From positions 1,364,001 to 1,428,000 of the forward strand of contig OW818647.1 in assembly GCA_942492855.1 (NCBI GenBank): a stretch of DNA of 64,000 bases, given 5' to 3'. This document shows, in pieces, positions 8,819-20,000 of the stretch. The stretch is from G963677485 sp942492855 (lineage in GTDB: Bacteria > Armatimonadota > HRBIN16). The stretch's first letter is position 1; the number at the start of each line of letters is the position of its first letter. Both the position numbers and the translations under genes were made by a program. Under the pieces are notes generated by a model. The model ran no database searches, was not told the origin of the DNA, and saw nothing but the letters and a program-made list of their open reading frames with translations.

Positions 8819-10165
8819 ATGCTGAAAGACGATGCGAACCGAACACTGACTGTAGACGAGCGCTTTACCGTGCTGAACGGCAAGCGCACTCTGTTGGTGG
8901 GCGATTCGGTGACACACGGCTGGATGGACTTGGGCACCAACTACGACTGGAAGGCCTATCTCTCTATGCTGGCCAGAAGCGGCTGCAATGTGGTGATGCT
9001 ATGGTCGTATATCGGGCTGGGAGATCAGGTCAAAGATGCTCGCGTGGGTTATAACGCCCCTGAGCTGTGGCCATGGACGAAAACGGGCCAATTATTCGAC
9101 CTGGCGAGCCTGAATGACCGCTACTTCGCCCGTCTGCGTGACTTCGTACACACTGCAAAGATGAAGGGTATCGTGGTGATTCTAACGGTGCACGATGGCT
9201 GGACCAAAACGCTGTTCTCTGGTCACCCGTTTAATAGTGCGCTCGGTGGGCCGCTCCATCGCCGGGATCAATATATCGAACTACATGACTACAGGAACGA
9301 AATGCCGGCCCAATATAACCCGCAGTGGACATGGCAGCAGAAGAACCAGTATTACCAAGAGCGGTTTTGCCATCGCCTGATCGAGGCCACAGCGAAGCAC
9401 GGGCATGTGATCTACGAGATGTTTAATGAAGGCGAATGGTATGATCAGGCCAAGCTGGACCTTTACCAGGCTCATTTCCTGTCGTTCTTCAAGAAGCGCA
9501 CCAACAGCCCCACAATGGTCAACGAACGGCCCAGGTTGAAGGCCAGCCCAGACTGCGGCATCTACTCGCTGCACAAACCGAACTGGGATGCCAACACCAA
9601 CGCGGTAGATTCTTACCGGCTGTTTGTCGATGAGCACAACAACGGGGTTTCGAAGCCATTGTTCTTCAGCGAGCCGGTGCCTGAATATCAGGGCAGCGAA
9701 AATATGAACCTTGGACTGATGCGGCTGATGTGGGGCACTGTGCTGGCCGGGGCGGGGTTTGTGGTTCAGAATGACTGCAGCTTTGGTTTTGACAAACGGA
9801 CGGCCATCGCGCGGAAGAGCAGGCAGCGCGATACCATCTACGCGCTGGAGGGTCACTGCGCACGGCTGCTGGGCTCCGTAAATGTGGGATCGATGAACCC
9901 ACAAGGGGAGCTCACCTCATCCGGTGTATGCCTGGCCAATCCTGGCCGCGAATACCTGGTGTACACGCAGTCAAACAATGTGACAGTCAATCTGGAAGCC
10001 ATCAGCACACCGGCTGCCTACAGACTATACGATCCCCAGATCGGCAAAGCGTCATCCTGGCACAAATGCGAAGCAGGCCGTTCGGTCATGATCGAGACAG
10101 GCATGAGCCAGGACAGTGTGGTTCACATCCGTGCGGTGCAATACGTGTGTGGTGTTCGCAGGTGA
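8819..10165 (+). CDS. Putative clan GH-A-like glycoside hydrolase
   Basis: A 448-aa protein with the look of a single (beta/alpha)8 barrel plus a small C-terminal beta domain. The candidate acid/base is Glu204, in FNEGEW, at the end of a strand (HVIYEMFNE). The candidate nucleophile is Glu285, in LFFSEPVPE. The spacing fits retaining clan GH-A enzymes. It opens with a segment typical of DUF4038-like or cellulase-like barrels (LLVGDSVTHGW). I do not recognise the exact family. No signal peptide is visible, so it would act in the cytoplasm. The start at ATG 8819 has no clear Shine-Dalgarno sequence. It follows a terminator and stands apart from the next gene by 193 bases, so it is probably transcribed alone. 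Confidence 0.72.
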   Translation: MLKDDANRTLTVDERFTVLNGKRTLLVGDSVTHGWMDLGTNYDWKAYLSMLARSGCNVVMLWSYIGLGDQVKDARVGYNAPELWPWTKTGQLFDLASLNDRYFARLRDFVHTAKMKGIVVILTVHDGWTKTLFSGHPFNSALGGPLHRRDQYIELHDYRNEMPAQYNPQWTWQQKNQYYQERFCHRLIEATAKHGHVIYEMFNEGEWYDQAKLDLYQAHFLSFFKKRTNSPTMVNERPRLKASPDCGIYSLHKPNWDANTNAVDSYRLFVDEHNNGVSKPLFFSEPVPEYQGSENMNLGLMRLMWGTVLAGAGFVVQNDCSFGFDKRTAIARKSRQRDTIYALEGHCARLLGSVNVGSMNPQGELTSSGVCLANPGREYLVYTQSNNVTVNLEAISTPAAYRLYDPQIGKASSWHKCEAGRSVMIETGMSQDSVVHIRAVQYVCGVRR

Positions 10166-10358
10166 CGACCATTTAGTCGCATCTTTTACTCTATATATGT
10201 TGTCCGCCCCACATATGGTGTCGGTAAACCGTGCAAACCCGTTGTGGCCAGTAGGTTCACATAGACGCTCTGCCACGTTACGAAAAGCGTGATTTGGGCG
10301 TTGTGTGTTAGACTAACCCTGAATGACTAGCCAGTTTACAAATCACTTCGAGTAACAG

Positions 10359-12140
10359 TTGAATAATACAAAACCTATAGATACGCATACACCGATATCA
10401 GTCATCTGGAGTTGGGATAGTCCGATTACCGCAGAGATGGCGGTCTCACAACTGCAACGGATAGCCGATTCTGGCATCACCCAGGTGATGATAGAGTGGG
10501 CTCCGGGAGCAGTCCCCTTCTGGAGCGATAGCTGGCACAGTTGTTTTGAGGCCGTATTGCACCAGGCCCAAGCAATTGGTGTCAAGATTGTGCTTCGTGA
10601 CAGCAACCTGCCCGCTAGCGAGAACTCACAGTGCCAGGCCGAACGCCCCGGTGTGGCAAGGCATCTAAACTACAAACTGATTATCGTTGGCCGCGGTGAG
10701 CGGCTGGTATCACCTTTGCCAGAAGGTGATCTGGTAGGTGCTCGGGTATATGAGCTGAAGGATGGACAGATATCAACTGACCACACAATCAGCTTGGATC
10801 GCCATATATCTGACGGGCTTATAGACTGGTATTGCAGCTACGATTTAGCTCTGGTGACCGTGTTTTGTTCTGCATTGGACGATGGTTGTAGTTGCGCTGA
10901 ATTTATTTTTGATGACTTCCGTCTGCATTGCCTGGAGTCGAAACTAGCCGATATCCAACGCCGTTACCAGGCCTGGATGGGTAACACACTTGGCGGTCTG
11001 GCCCTCACGGTTGCCACTTGTCAGCATAGTTTGATGTGGACACCTCAGTTTCCAATCCAGTATCAACTGCGCACAGGATATTCCTTAGTTGACCATCTGG
11101 CACTGCTTGTGCTGGACGGTGCGGGTTGTGAGACGATCCGGCGCGATTACCATGATGTGGCCGGCGACTTAATTATCGAAAATTACCTTGAACCCAGCAG
11201 GCGATGGATCCGTAGTTGCGGAATCCGCCTGTATGGAGGTTTGAGCTGGGAAGAGAACGGCGATACGCTGGACTGCTTGTCATTGAACCGGATGCGGCTG
11301 TTGCGACATGTGGACAGCGCGCTTGTTGAGCAGATGCCCGAACAACAAGACATGGTTTCGATGGCGATGGCTTCCGCCGTCGCGGAAAGCACTGAGCCTG
11401 TGCTTCGTGGGGCCTTGAGCCAGCCGTTAGCCGCCACTCTGTCGCGCATTGATGATGCCGTCAGGGGTGGAGCCGACGTAATCTGGCTGGACGCTGTAGA
11501 GAGCAGCGACCATGAATCGGGAATTTCTGCCCTTCAGTCGATCATCATGCATCTGCCCAAGACCGTCATAGCTGACGACGAGACGGATTCTGTGGGCATT
11601 TACCATCCCAGTAAGACGCTGGCGGCCTATTCAGCCATATATGACCCGTTGAAAGGCCTGCAAGGGAACCCTGTGATGGTGGCTGATGGTGAACGGGCCC
11701 GTCGTATGAACCTGCAGATGGAGCAGATGTGCGAAATGATGGATCAAAACGGGGTGAACGTAAAGGTTCTGGACACCCCCATATTGTGCGGTCTTCAGGC
11801 ATGTGATGCCGGATATCTTCAAGCCAGACAGGGTGGCACACGCTACCGAAACATCATATTGCCCGGAGTGCTGGTGATTAGTCTGTCAGAGCTCCAGCTT
11901 TTGGAGGAGTTCGTCAGTAAAGGCGGATTGCTCGTTGCCTGGGGGTCACTCCCCACACATGGCGCAGATATGGACGAACGACAGCGGTTAGTTACCTGTT
12001 GCCAGCGGCTATTTGGACACGGCACCAACCCCAAAGAGCCCTGCAGCAATCAATACGGCCTGGGGACAGCCCACTTCATACCCTTTGAGGCTGGTTCAGA
12101 ACAGGCGTGTATTGAAAACATGATAGCCATCATACGGTAG
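10359..12140 (+). CDS. Putative glycoside hydrolase (GH106/GH42-like barrel with GATase-like domain)
   Basis: A 593-aa protein. The N-terminal part (about 10-370) looks like a TIM barrel. A segment around residues 240-310 has TGYSLVDHLALL, IRRDYHDV and ENYLEP, resembling the GH106 alpha-L-rhamnosidase pattern in which a substrate-side barrel enzyme carries GYD...P.L and RRDF. The end (about 420-560) resembles the class I GATase-like domain found in GH42 and GH106 enzymes, with YRNIILPG and EEFVSKGGLLVAWG. GH106 enzymes are usually near 1000 aa, so this would be a short or truncated relative lacking the C-terminal galactose-binding domain. The start is TTG 10359 with a weak ribosome site; a later start cannot be excluded. 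GC content and codon use are more mixed than in neighbours. Family assignment is tentative. Confidence 0.6.
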   Translation: MNNTKPIDTHTPISVIWSWDSPITAEMAVSQLQRIADSGITQVMIEWAPGAVPFWSDSWHSCFEAVLHQAQAIGVKIVLRDSNLPASENSQCQAERPGVARHLNYKLIIVGRGERLVSPLPEGDLVGARVYELKDGQISTDHTISLDRHISDGLIDWYCSYDLALVTVFCSALDDGCSCAEFIFDDFRLHCLESKLADIQRRYQAWMGNTLGGLALTVATCQHSLMWTPQFPIQYQLRTGYSLVDHLALLVLDGAGCETIRRDYHDVAGDLIIENYLEPSRRWIRSCGIRLYGGLSWEENGDTLDCLSLNRMRLLRHVDSALVEQMPEQQDMVSMAMASAVAESTEPVLRGALSQPLAATLSRIDDAVRGGADVIWLDAVESSDHESGISALQSIIMHLPKTVIADDETDSVGIYHPSKTLAAYSAIYDPLKGLQGNPVMVADGERARRMNLQMEQMCEMMDQNGVNVKVLDTPILCGLQACDAGYLQARQGGTRYRNIILPGVLVISLSELQLLEEFVSKGGLLVAWGSLPTHGADMDERQRLVTCCQRLFGHGTNPKEPCSNQYGLGTAHFIPFEAGSEQACIENMIAIIR

Positions 12141-12293
12141 CGGGATCACCCCACCGCGACCTATTTCGCCCATAGAGAATACCCCCTATACGGTAACGAT
12201 GACGCCGATCAGGTCATGACCGCGCCGGTTTCTCAGAGCGATCAAACCTTCCATGCCGCCCATCTCCGGCGCGGTCTGGCGGCTAGCCCCGTT

Positions 12294-12322
12294 CCCGAGG
12301 TGCCAATTGGCCTCGGGGTTTT
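12294..12322 (+). terminator. Terminator-like hairpin
   Basis: CCCGAGG / CCTCGGG stem with a 10-base loop, followed by GTTTT. It lies 154 bases after the preceding gene. Confidence 0.6.
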
Positions 12323-12375
12323 CTGCCCAACCAGTAACTCACAAGTAACGCCGGAGCCAGTAGATCACCGTATCT

Positions 12376-12870
12376 GCGACATGGATGTCAGTCTATTACC
12401 CACAAATATGTATCGGAGCCATCCGTAGACATGCAATCGATTGCCGGCATGCCGCGGGCTGAAAGCCCTGCGGCAGCAGATGCAATCGGTTAACGCAACA
12501 AATTTATCCCCATGTGTATTTGCATGGCCAGTAGGTCGCCGATTCCGCGACATAAATGTCTCGGCTATTGATCATCAAGACCGCTAAAGCGGCCTACGGG
12601 ACATCGCACCGTATCAGCTGTTCCGGGTGTCGACCGCAGTATCGTTATAACAGCCTGCATTCGCCAGCTTCACAAACAGGGCGAAGCCCTGCAGCCTGCT
12701 TCAGCAGGCTTGGCCGGTCAATAGCCACGTGCTTGAGCGCGTGGTAGGGCAGGTATACATCGATATACAACAAAAATACCCCGCGCCAAAACTTATGGGT
12801 AATGGACTGACATTTATGTCGCGGCACATGGTCGATACGATCCCAATCCGGATTTGTGGGTAATAGCCAT
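12376..12870. mobile_element. MITE-like palindromic repeat, copy A (longest)
   Basis: The outer ends are inverted: CTATTACCCACAAAT on the left (from about 12393) and ATTTGTGGGTAATAG on the right (about 12852-12866). A second inverted pair built on GACAT..ATGTC and GGGTAAT is nested inside. The core CGCGACATAAATGTCTCGG (from 12547) and the hairpin AGCCTGCTTCAGCAGGCT (12693-12710) are shared with copies B, C and D. Further hairpins are ACCGCTAAAGCGG and CCACG..CGTGG. There is no coding capacity. It looks like a non-autonomous mobile or structured element. Confidence 0.65.
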
Positions 12871-13001
12871 GTGTTATAGCATGTCAAGGTAGAAGCGCTT
12901 GCATAACAACCGCAATATGTGCAAGAATCGGGTGCAGCGTAGCTGATCCCAGTTGGTCAGCAGCCTTGCCATAGGAACAACTAAAGACAAAGGACAACCC
13001 A

Positions 13002-13985
13002 ATGAGTGCAATGACTTCCCGTGAGCGAGTACAGTGTGTGTTGAACGGAGGCAAGCCAGATAGAGTACCGTTCAACTTTTGGATGGACCGCGACATCATG
13101 GCCAAACTGGATGAAAAGTGGGGGGCCGATTTCCGCCTGACCCATTACGGCGTGGACGTGATTGAGGCCTTCGCTCTGCTGCCGTTCTGGTGGACCATGC
13201 CGCCGAAAATGGTGCATGATGCCATCACCTCCTGGCAGGTGGAGCCTATCATTGACGATCTGCGCAAGGCACTGGACTTGCCGCTGCCCAATCAAGGGCA
13301 CATCGATGCCATCACACAGGACATCGAAGCCAAACGAGCAGCCAACCCAGACAAGGCGATCTTCGCACTCACCCTGGCTCCGCTGGAAATCATCTTCCCT
13401 CTTCGGCTAATGGAAGGTGTGATGATGGACATGCTGGACTACCCCGAAGTGCTGCATGAGCTGCTCGGTCGGTATCGGAATGTGATGATCCCAGCGATGG
13501 AGAAGGTCTGCCAGTCTGACATCGACGTGCTGTATGTGGCGGGTGACATCTGCAGCGTGAACGGCCCGATGATTTCGCCGAAACTTCTACGCGAGTTCCA
13601 CTTCGAATACATGAAGGATTTTGTTCAGATCGCCCACGCCGCTGGCAAGAAGTGCTTCTACCACACCGATGGCCGTCAGAACCACCTGTGGCCGATGTTC
13701 ATGGAATACGGCTTCGACGGCGTGAACCCTGTGGAGGCGCGTTACCACGACTACAACGACTTCGTAGCCGACACCCAGGGCAAGCTCACGCTGTATGGCG
13801 GACTGGATAACTGCAATATCATCCCCAACGGCACCGTCGACGAGGTGCGCGCCCAGGTGCGCAGCGTGTTCGATATCGTGGGCAAAGATGGCGGACTGAT
13901 CCTCAGCTCACACGACATCCCCTCCTGCGTGCCTATGGAGAACCTCGACGCCATGGTGGACGAGATCAAGAGCTGCACGTATTAG
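13002..13985 (+). CDS. Uroporphyrinogen decarboxylase-family (URO-D/MtaA-like) protein
   Basis: A 327-aa protein of the URO-D superfamily. It opens with TSRERVQCVLNGGKPDRVPF, the usual start of this family. It contains YVAGDICSVNGPMISPKLLREF (about 182-203), then FYHTDGR and YGGLDN near the end, the positions that bind substrate or cobalamin-dependent methyl donors in relatives. True HemE enzymes carry a different arginine-rich N-terminal motif. The gene is therefore more likely a paralogue of the MtaA/CmuA-like methyltransferase group, often found near sugar-catabolic genes and lacking a proven reaction. AAAGGA at 12990-12995 supports ATG 13002. It is monocistronic, with a bidirectional terminator after it. 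I saw no corrinoid protein nearby. Confidence 0.88.
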   Translation: MSAMTSRERVQCVLNGGKPDRVPFNFWMDRDIMAKLDEKWGADFRLTHYGVDVIEAFALLPFWWTMPPKMVHDAITSWQVEPIIDDLRKALDLPLPNQGHIDAITQDIEAKRAANPDKAIFALTLAPLEIIFPLRLMEGVMMDMLDYPEVLHELLGRYRNVMIPAMEKVCQSDIDVLYVAGDICSVNGPMISPKLLREFHFEYMKDFVQIAHAAGKKCFYHTDGRQNHLWPMFMEYGFDGVNPVEARYHDYNDFVADTQGKLTLYGGLDNCNIIPNGTVDEVRAQVRSVFDIVGKDGGLILSSHDIPSCVPMENLDAMVDEIKSCTY

Positions 13986-14020
13986 GGGAGTCACCCTCAA
14001 ACTTCGTGGCGACACGACAA

Positions 14021-14054
14021 AACGGCCGGTGCGGTTGTCACCGCGCCGGCCGTT
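14021..14054. terminator. Bidirectional terminator between convergent genes
   Basis: A 15-bp stem (AACGGCCGGTGCGGT with ACCGCGCCGGCCGTT, one G-T pair) around a TGTC loop, flanked by AAAA on the left and TTCCTC on the right. It serves the URO-D gene on one side and the giant-protein gene on the other. Confidence 0.8.
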
Positions 14055-14081
14055 CCTCATGTCACCGAAGTGACTGGTGTG

Positions 14082-17000
14082 TTACCGTAATCCGGTGGTG
14101 ATGACCAACTTTTCAGAGCTGTCAAATATCACCTTCGGGACACGGTTGGTGTCGTCCGGATCGCCATCCCATATCTTGGTGGTGATCACAGTGCCGCTTC
14201 GTCCCGCGGTGAACTTGATCCGCCCATTTGCCGGCATCTTGATACTGAGAGTGCGCGTCTGACCCGGCGTGAGGCGGTTGTGTTCACCAAAGGTATCGCC
14301 ATCCACAAAGATATGCACATTCTGGCTAGCCTTATTGCTCATGGTGGCCACCACCGTCTTCGTCACGGGGGCCGCCGCAGGTTTGGCTACCGGAGCTGCT
14401 TTATTACTGGATGTGCTGCCTATCTTGATGGTGCCCACGACCTTCTCCAGGGTAGGTTTGTATGTGGACCAGGTGGCAGGCTTTGATACACCTACGAAGA
14501 ACAGCATGCGACCATCTGGACGTGGAGCCTTCATGGCGATCAGCCAGCCAGTCAAGTCACTGCCTTTGGATTTCCCGATGTAGGATCGGGCTGACAACCC
14601 GCCCACGGTGATGTCGGCCTGGCTCTGTAGTTGGATGTTATCCAGCGCGTCCTCCGTTTTACCACCCCTGACGATGCCAAACCCGATGTCTGGCACATTC
14701 ATATCGCCCTGGTACCAGGCACCTTCATCTGAGCCCATGCTTTTAATCGCCGCCCAGTTACCAGGCATACTCACGGTCACATCACCTGCACTACGGGTCA
14801 CCCAGCCAGAAGGCAGCGACGTCATGGTTTGAGGCGCCACCGGCTTCTGGGCAGCCGTTGCGGAGCTGACCGGAGCCGTTGGCTGTGGTGTATCGGCAGG
14901 CGCAGGTTTCGGTGTTGTTGAAGCGGGCTGCTGGGCAATGCCGCTGCTGGGCGGAACCAGATACCCACCGGTGACCACCCTGATCATCCCGTTGCCCCCC
15001 GTTCCAGAATTCTGAGCCATGCGTTTATTGGCCACTTTGACTACATACTCGCCTGCTTGCAGGTTCATCTGCGGCTCATCTACACCATCTCCCCACTGCT
15101 TCTGGTAGGTGTCTGTGCCTCCTTTGACAAACCGCGATGACCTCAGTTCCTGCACCCCACGGTAGAGCTTGTAGGGGACCGAAGTTTCGCCCGGGCTCCA
15201 GCTATACCACATGATTAACTGGGTAACATTAACCGGCTTGTCCAACCTAAACGTGGCGGTGTCGGTAAACTGACAAGCCGCCGAATTGCCGATCGAAACC
15301 ACCAACGTCGGCTTCGAGCTTGTTGCGCTTGCCGGAGTGCTTGTCGCACCGCTAGAAGCTGTGGGTTTCGGTGCCGGTGCAGGCGCCGGTGCAGGCGCGG
15401 GGACGGGCTTCTTTCCGCTGATGGTATCAATCGCAGCGCCGATTTTGTCGAGTGCTCCGATGATGTCATCTAGGGAACTACCCTTCTTTTTTGTGCTTTG
15501 TGGTTTCGACGAATCGGCAGGTTTGGTGGTAGAAGCCGCTTGAGCGGTCTTGGTCTGCTTGTTGCAGGTATCCAGCCATCCTTCAAACTCTTGTTTATGG
15601 CTTGCGGTAAGCTCGGGTACCACCCTTAGCGTCAGTACCTCATCGATGACTGTGCGCGCCTGTCCAAACGACTTGCCCTTCATATAGTCCATGACCAGCA
15701 GACGTTTGGGCTGGAGTTTTAGGATGTATTGATCCCTCGCTTTGGCATACCGGCTGCTCATGTCATTGATCAGTGCGGTAGGCTTGGTTCCAGGGATGCC
15801 CTCGATGCGAGAGCGAGCCTCCTTGTTCTGAGCGTCCGCCGTCACAATCTTACCGTCAGCCAGGCTCTTGTTGAACTGGTCGACGAATACCTGTGCGGCT
15901 TCCCAGTTGTTAGCCCATTTGGCCACCGTTTTCTGTTTGGCGGCAGCATCCGTATTTCCAGAGTCCAGATGTACCGCCAGTGCCAGTAATTGGGTTGCCC
16001 GTGGGAAGTCGAGGTCATTAGATATCACCGTCATACCCCAGTTGGCAGCATCTTTGGCGATGGCCTTGATGGCTACAGAGCTCTTCTCCGGCACCACCTT
16101 CTCTACAGAGCGCACCAGCTCAACAGCCTCTTCGATCTTGCCGTTTGCGGCGAGGGTCCTGGCCTGGCTGATCCGGGCTGTGGCTTCGGCTTCTGACAGC
16201 GCACCCGAGGGGGCGTCAGGCTTAGGCTTTGGCTGGACACTCACAGAGGGTTTGTCTTTGGTGTTGGACGCATTGCCAGATGCCGGTTTGTCTTTGGAAG
16301 CCGTGTTTGTGTACACCTCACGAATCTCTTTGACCATCTGTCCTGATGACTTATGCCGGACAACCAGGTAGATGTCCACGGAATCGCTGTCGCCAGGCTT
16401 GAATGCATACGAACTGGAAGCAGGAACACCCCCTGATGGGCGCATCCACTTGTATTCCAGTGCAGGACCAACGCTTTCAGGATCCACGGCAACACTGGCG
16501 GTCACAAATCCCTGGGCCATCTGGGTAAACTTCATGGTAAACACAGGGGCTACCACAGTACAGGTCTTGATCTCAGTTTTGCCTATCATCTTACCGCGTC
16601 GGCTGATGATCTCTCCCCAAATTTTGACGCTGCCGAGGGTGTCGAAGGTGATCAGGTTGCCCGGGCCATCACTCTGCCTCGTGCTCATATTGACTTGGGG
16701 CTCACAATGCCAGTAGATGGTAGGCAGCGGTTTTGCGTTGATCTTAGAACCAGGAGGTGACTGCGGATATGTGATAGACGCCACCACCTGGGTGCCCAGC
16801 GCGGCCTGCTCTGGGATGCCTTGCAAGGTGGGAACCAGCGTGGAGACCTGGAACGCAACCTGCTTGGTGACCGACTTTTTCTGGGCATCGACCACTTTAA
16901 GGGTGACGGTGGCCGGGCCGGGATCTGCACCGGTCATGCGCACCTCGTTGCCCGTACCTTCGATATTGGGGCTCCATGTCAATGTATACGGAGCCTTACC

Positions 17001-20000
17001 GCCAGAGATGACAGCTTTCACGCTAGTGCTTTCGTTGACCATCAGCGACGCCTTGCCGGCTGTCAACTGCACATTCAGACCAGAGGGCGTGACGGTCACC
17101 GCCAGCGTTGCGGTGGCTGTTTTTCCCTTCGAGTCTTTCGCGGTCACCGTGATGTTTTGCTTGCCGTCTGTTTTGGCGGCATACACAGCGGTGGCACCTG
17201 CCGGCTTGCAGCCTGCTGACCATGTGTATTTATATGGTGCGACGCCACCCTTCACGGCAGCCGAGAGTTTGAGGCTCTCACCCAAAACCATCGATGATTT
17301 TGGTGCGGTCAGAGCCACGGTCATCGAACCGCCTTTATCCTTCGCCTTCTTCACGTCATCGGCGGACACGGTGATCGAGACCACGGCAGTCGCCCTGCCC
17401 AAGGGTGCTCCATCGGGGTCGCGCGTCTCTACCTTGGCTTCGATGGTGCCTACTTCGTGTCGCGACACGGTGACCTCATTACCGAGACCTGATGACCCCA
17501 TGGAAGTGCCTTCATTTACAGTCCATTGGTATCGGACATCTCCTGTGGGCTTCTCGTCCACGAACTCCGCACGGATTCTCACGTTCTGGTCGACTGCATA
17601 GGCACGTTCGACATCAACTAGCCCCACACCCTCCTTCCATATCTGTGGTTTAGTTCCCGTCACGATAGTTGTCATCAAATACTGTGATCCGGTAAAGGTG
17701 GCGGTGATACCCTCTGCCAGCGTGTCGCCAAAGAAGGGCACACGTGCCTCCACGTTCAGCTCCACAGGTTTGGCATCTTTGAGTTTGAAGCCGATCACGC
17801 TGGCGTTCTTCTCATACTCCATCCGATTGGATGATTCGGGGCTGAACCACACATAGTTCAGCAGCTTGTCCGATATGACCGGCGAGGTTTTGACGGTTGC
17901 CTTCACCTCCTGGCCGGCTTTGGCCGATTCTGGACTGAAGGAGATGGCGAATGCCGGAGGGGCCACATCGATCTCAACCTGATCGGTCTCACCGACGGTC
18001 TGGTATACGCCGTCTTTCATTTCCAGAATCTCGGTCCATATTTTCACCTTTCCCACCCTGTCATACAGCACGGTGGTTTTGCCATCTGCACTTTTGGGAG
18101 GGCTGAAGGTGAGCGCTGGTTCGGATTGCCAGATGATCATACGCTTAGGTTGTTTGTCGTCGGGTTTTTTGGTGGTCTGGCTGGGTTTGGTGCCAGACGA
18201 ACTAACCACAGGGGGTGGCGGTGGAGGATCATTCCTGTCTGGTGCGGTGCTGACGGATTTAATAGCCGAAGGGTCGATCGGTTTATCAGCAAACGGGGTG
18301 CCATCTGCGGATGTGTCCTGGGTGACATCATGAGCTGCCAGCACGCAATACAGGCATTTCTTGTTTGATCCCAACTTCTCGCCGCAATGGTCACATATAC
18401 CGCTATCTTTGACAGGTTGGTCGTCGCCCTCAATCTGGTTGCCCAGTTTGCTTTTCATGCCGTAGATGACCTTACTCTCGATGCCCGCCAGTTTGGCCTT
18501 CACACCCGCCACGCGCAAGGTCACGCTGGCTGACCCCGCTTTGTCGTCTGCGTCGGTCACGCTTACGGATAACGGCAGCGGGCCGATCTTGCGTGAAACT
18601 GTGCTGACTACGGCCCCATCGCCGGCATGGTTCCCTGTCCAGGTATATTTGTATGGTGCTTTCCCGCCTGAGATGACCACCTTCACTTCTGCGATTTCAC
18701 CGGGTCTGAGGGTCGTCTTGGAAGGCTTTAACTCGACATTAAGTGTCGGCGGGCTGACCGTTAGTAGCCGCTTCTCGGTCTCACCTGCCTTAGCGGCTTG
18801 AAGACCGTTGGCGGTCTTGAGATATAGCTCCGCCCAGACCGTGTATTTGCCAGGCGCAGTGAGCTTGGCTGATGTTTTTGCGTTGTTGATGGTGTCGGCT
18901 GGTGTGATGCTCAGCGTTGGGTCAGATTTCCATACCACCTTGATCGACTCTACGCCCCAGCCGTTGGGTCGAGTGGGCACGATGGACTCCGCGGATTTGC
19001 CCTGCTTCACGGCCGCATCGCACTCCGCTTTGTGTGTGGACTGCCAATAGTCAGACCACTTCGCGGCCAGCACCCCTCCGGCATCGGCATTGTCTACCAG
19101 CACGTACGGTTTACCGCCGCTTCGGAATTCGTCGGCACCAAAAACCACAGTTCCGCCTACAATGGCATCGTCAGGCAGACCGGCGATAGACGCGGTGAGC
19201 GCACCGACAGTCGTGGCTGCGGCGCCGATCTGTATGGTGTGCGTGGTCTTGCAGAGCGAACTCTTTTTGCCCCCAGATGTAGAGACGGCCTCAACGGCTA
19301 TCACGTATGTGCCTGCTTGGTCGGCCTTGAAACTGGTGGAGGCGCCTCTGGCTATCTCTTTATTGTCACTATCACTCCAGATGAACTCGACTGAGGCCAT
19401 ATCGGTCGTGGGCACACCGTCAAGCACAGCTTTCAGCGGGATGGCTGCAGATGGCTTGCCCGAGCTCGCACCGTCTACCCTCAGATTGACGCCGTCCGTG
19501 CCCACCGTGACCGATATGGTGTCGCGACCCACGGAGATAGGCGAGGACTTGGCATCTGGCTTCCAGAACGCCTCAGCCTTAACAATGAGGCTTCCCTTTT
19601 TCTGCGATGTAAAGTCAATCTTGTTACCTTTGCCGTAACTGGTCTTGCCGGTATCATCTGTCCACCTTACCTCAAGGGACTTGACGATGGACGAATCCGC
19701 GTTGATAGAAGCCTCCAAAGGCAGAGGTTTCCCGGGCTCCACGGTACTGTCTCCGTTGATATCCAACTGCACTTCGGGTTCGGTGACTTCAATCTCAACC
19801 TCGGCATCGGCAAACACCACATCCTTCTGGTTCACCGTGCCCCAGGCCTCTACCTTAACGGTGAATTTGCCCATCTGGGTAGACTTGAATGATATGGTAT
19901 CGCCCGGGCCCAAGGCGGATTTTGTTGTTTCATTCTTCCATCGAAGTTTGACTAAGGGTTTCGTCTTTGGATCGGCCTGAACCACGGCCTTGAGTTTCAG

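Larger units (their letters stand above)
12141..13001. repeat. 861-base gene-free gap with terminator and MITE-like repeat
   Basis: No gene is supported here. From 12217 to about 12278 an 11-bp inverted pair (GACCGCGCCGG / CCGGCGCGGTC) encloses about 38 bases, a family seen again at 24801 and 63873. A terminator-like hairpin is at 12294-12322, and the largest MITE-like repeat copy lies at 12376-12870. The last 100 bases lead into the URO-D-family gene. Confidence 0.65.
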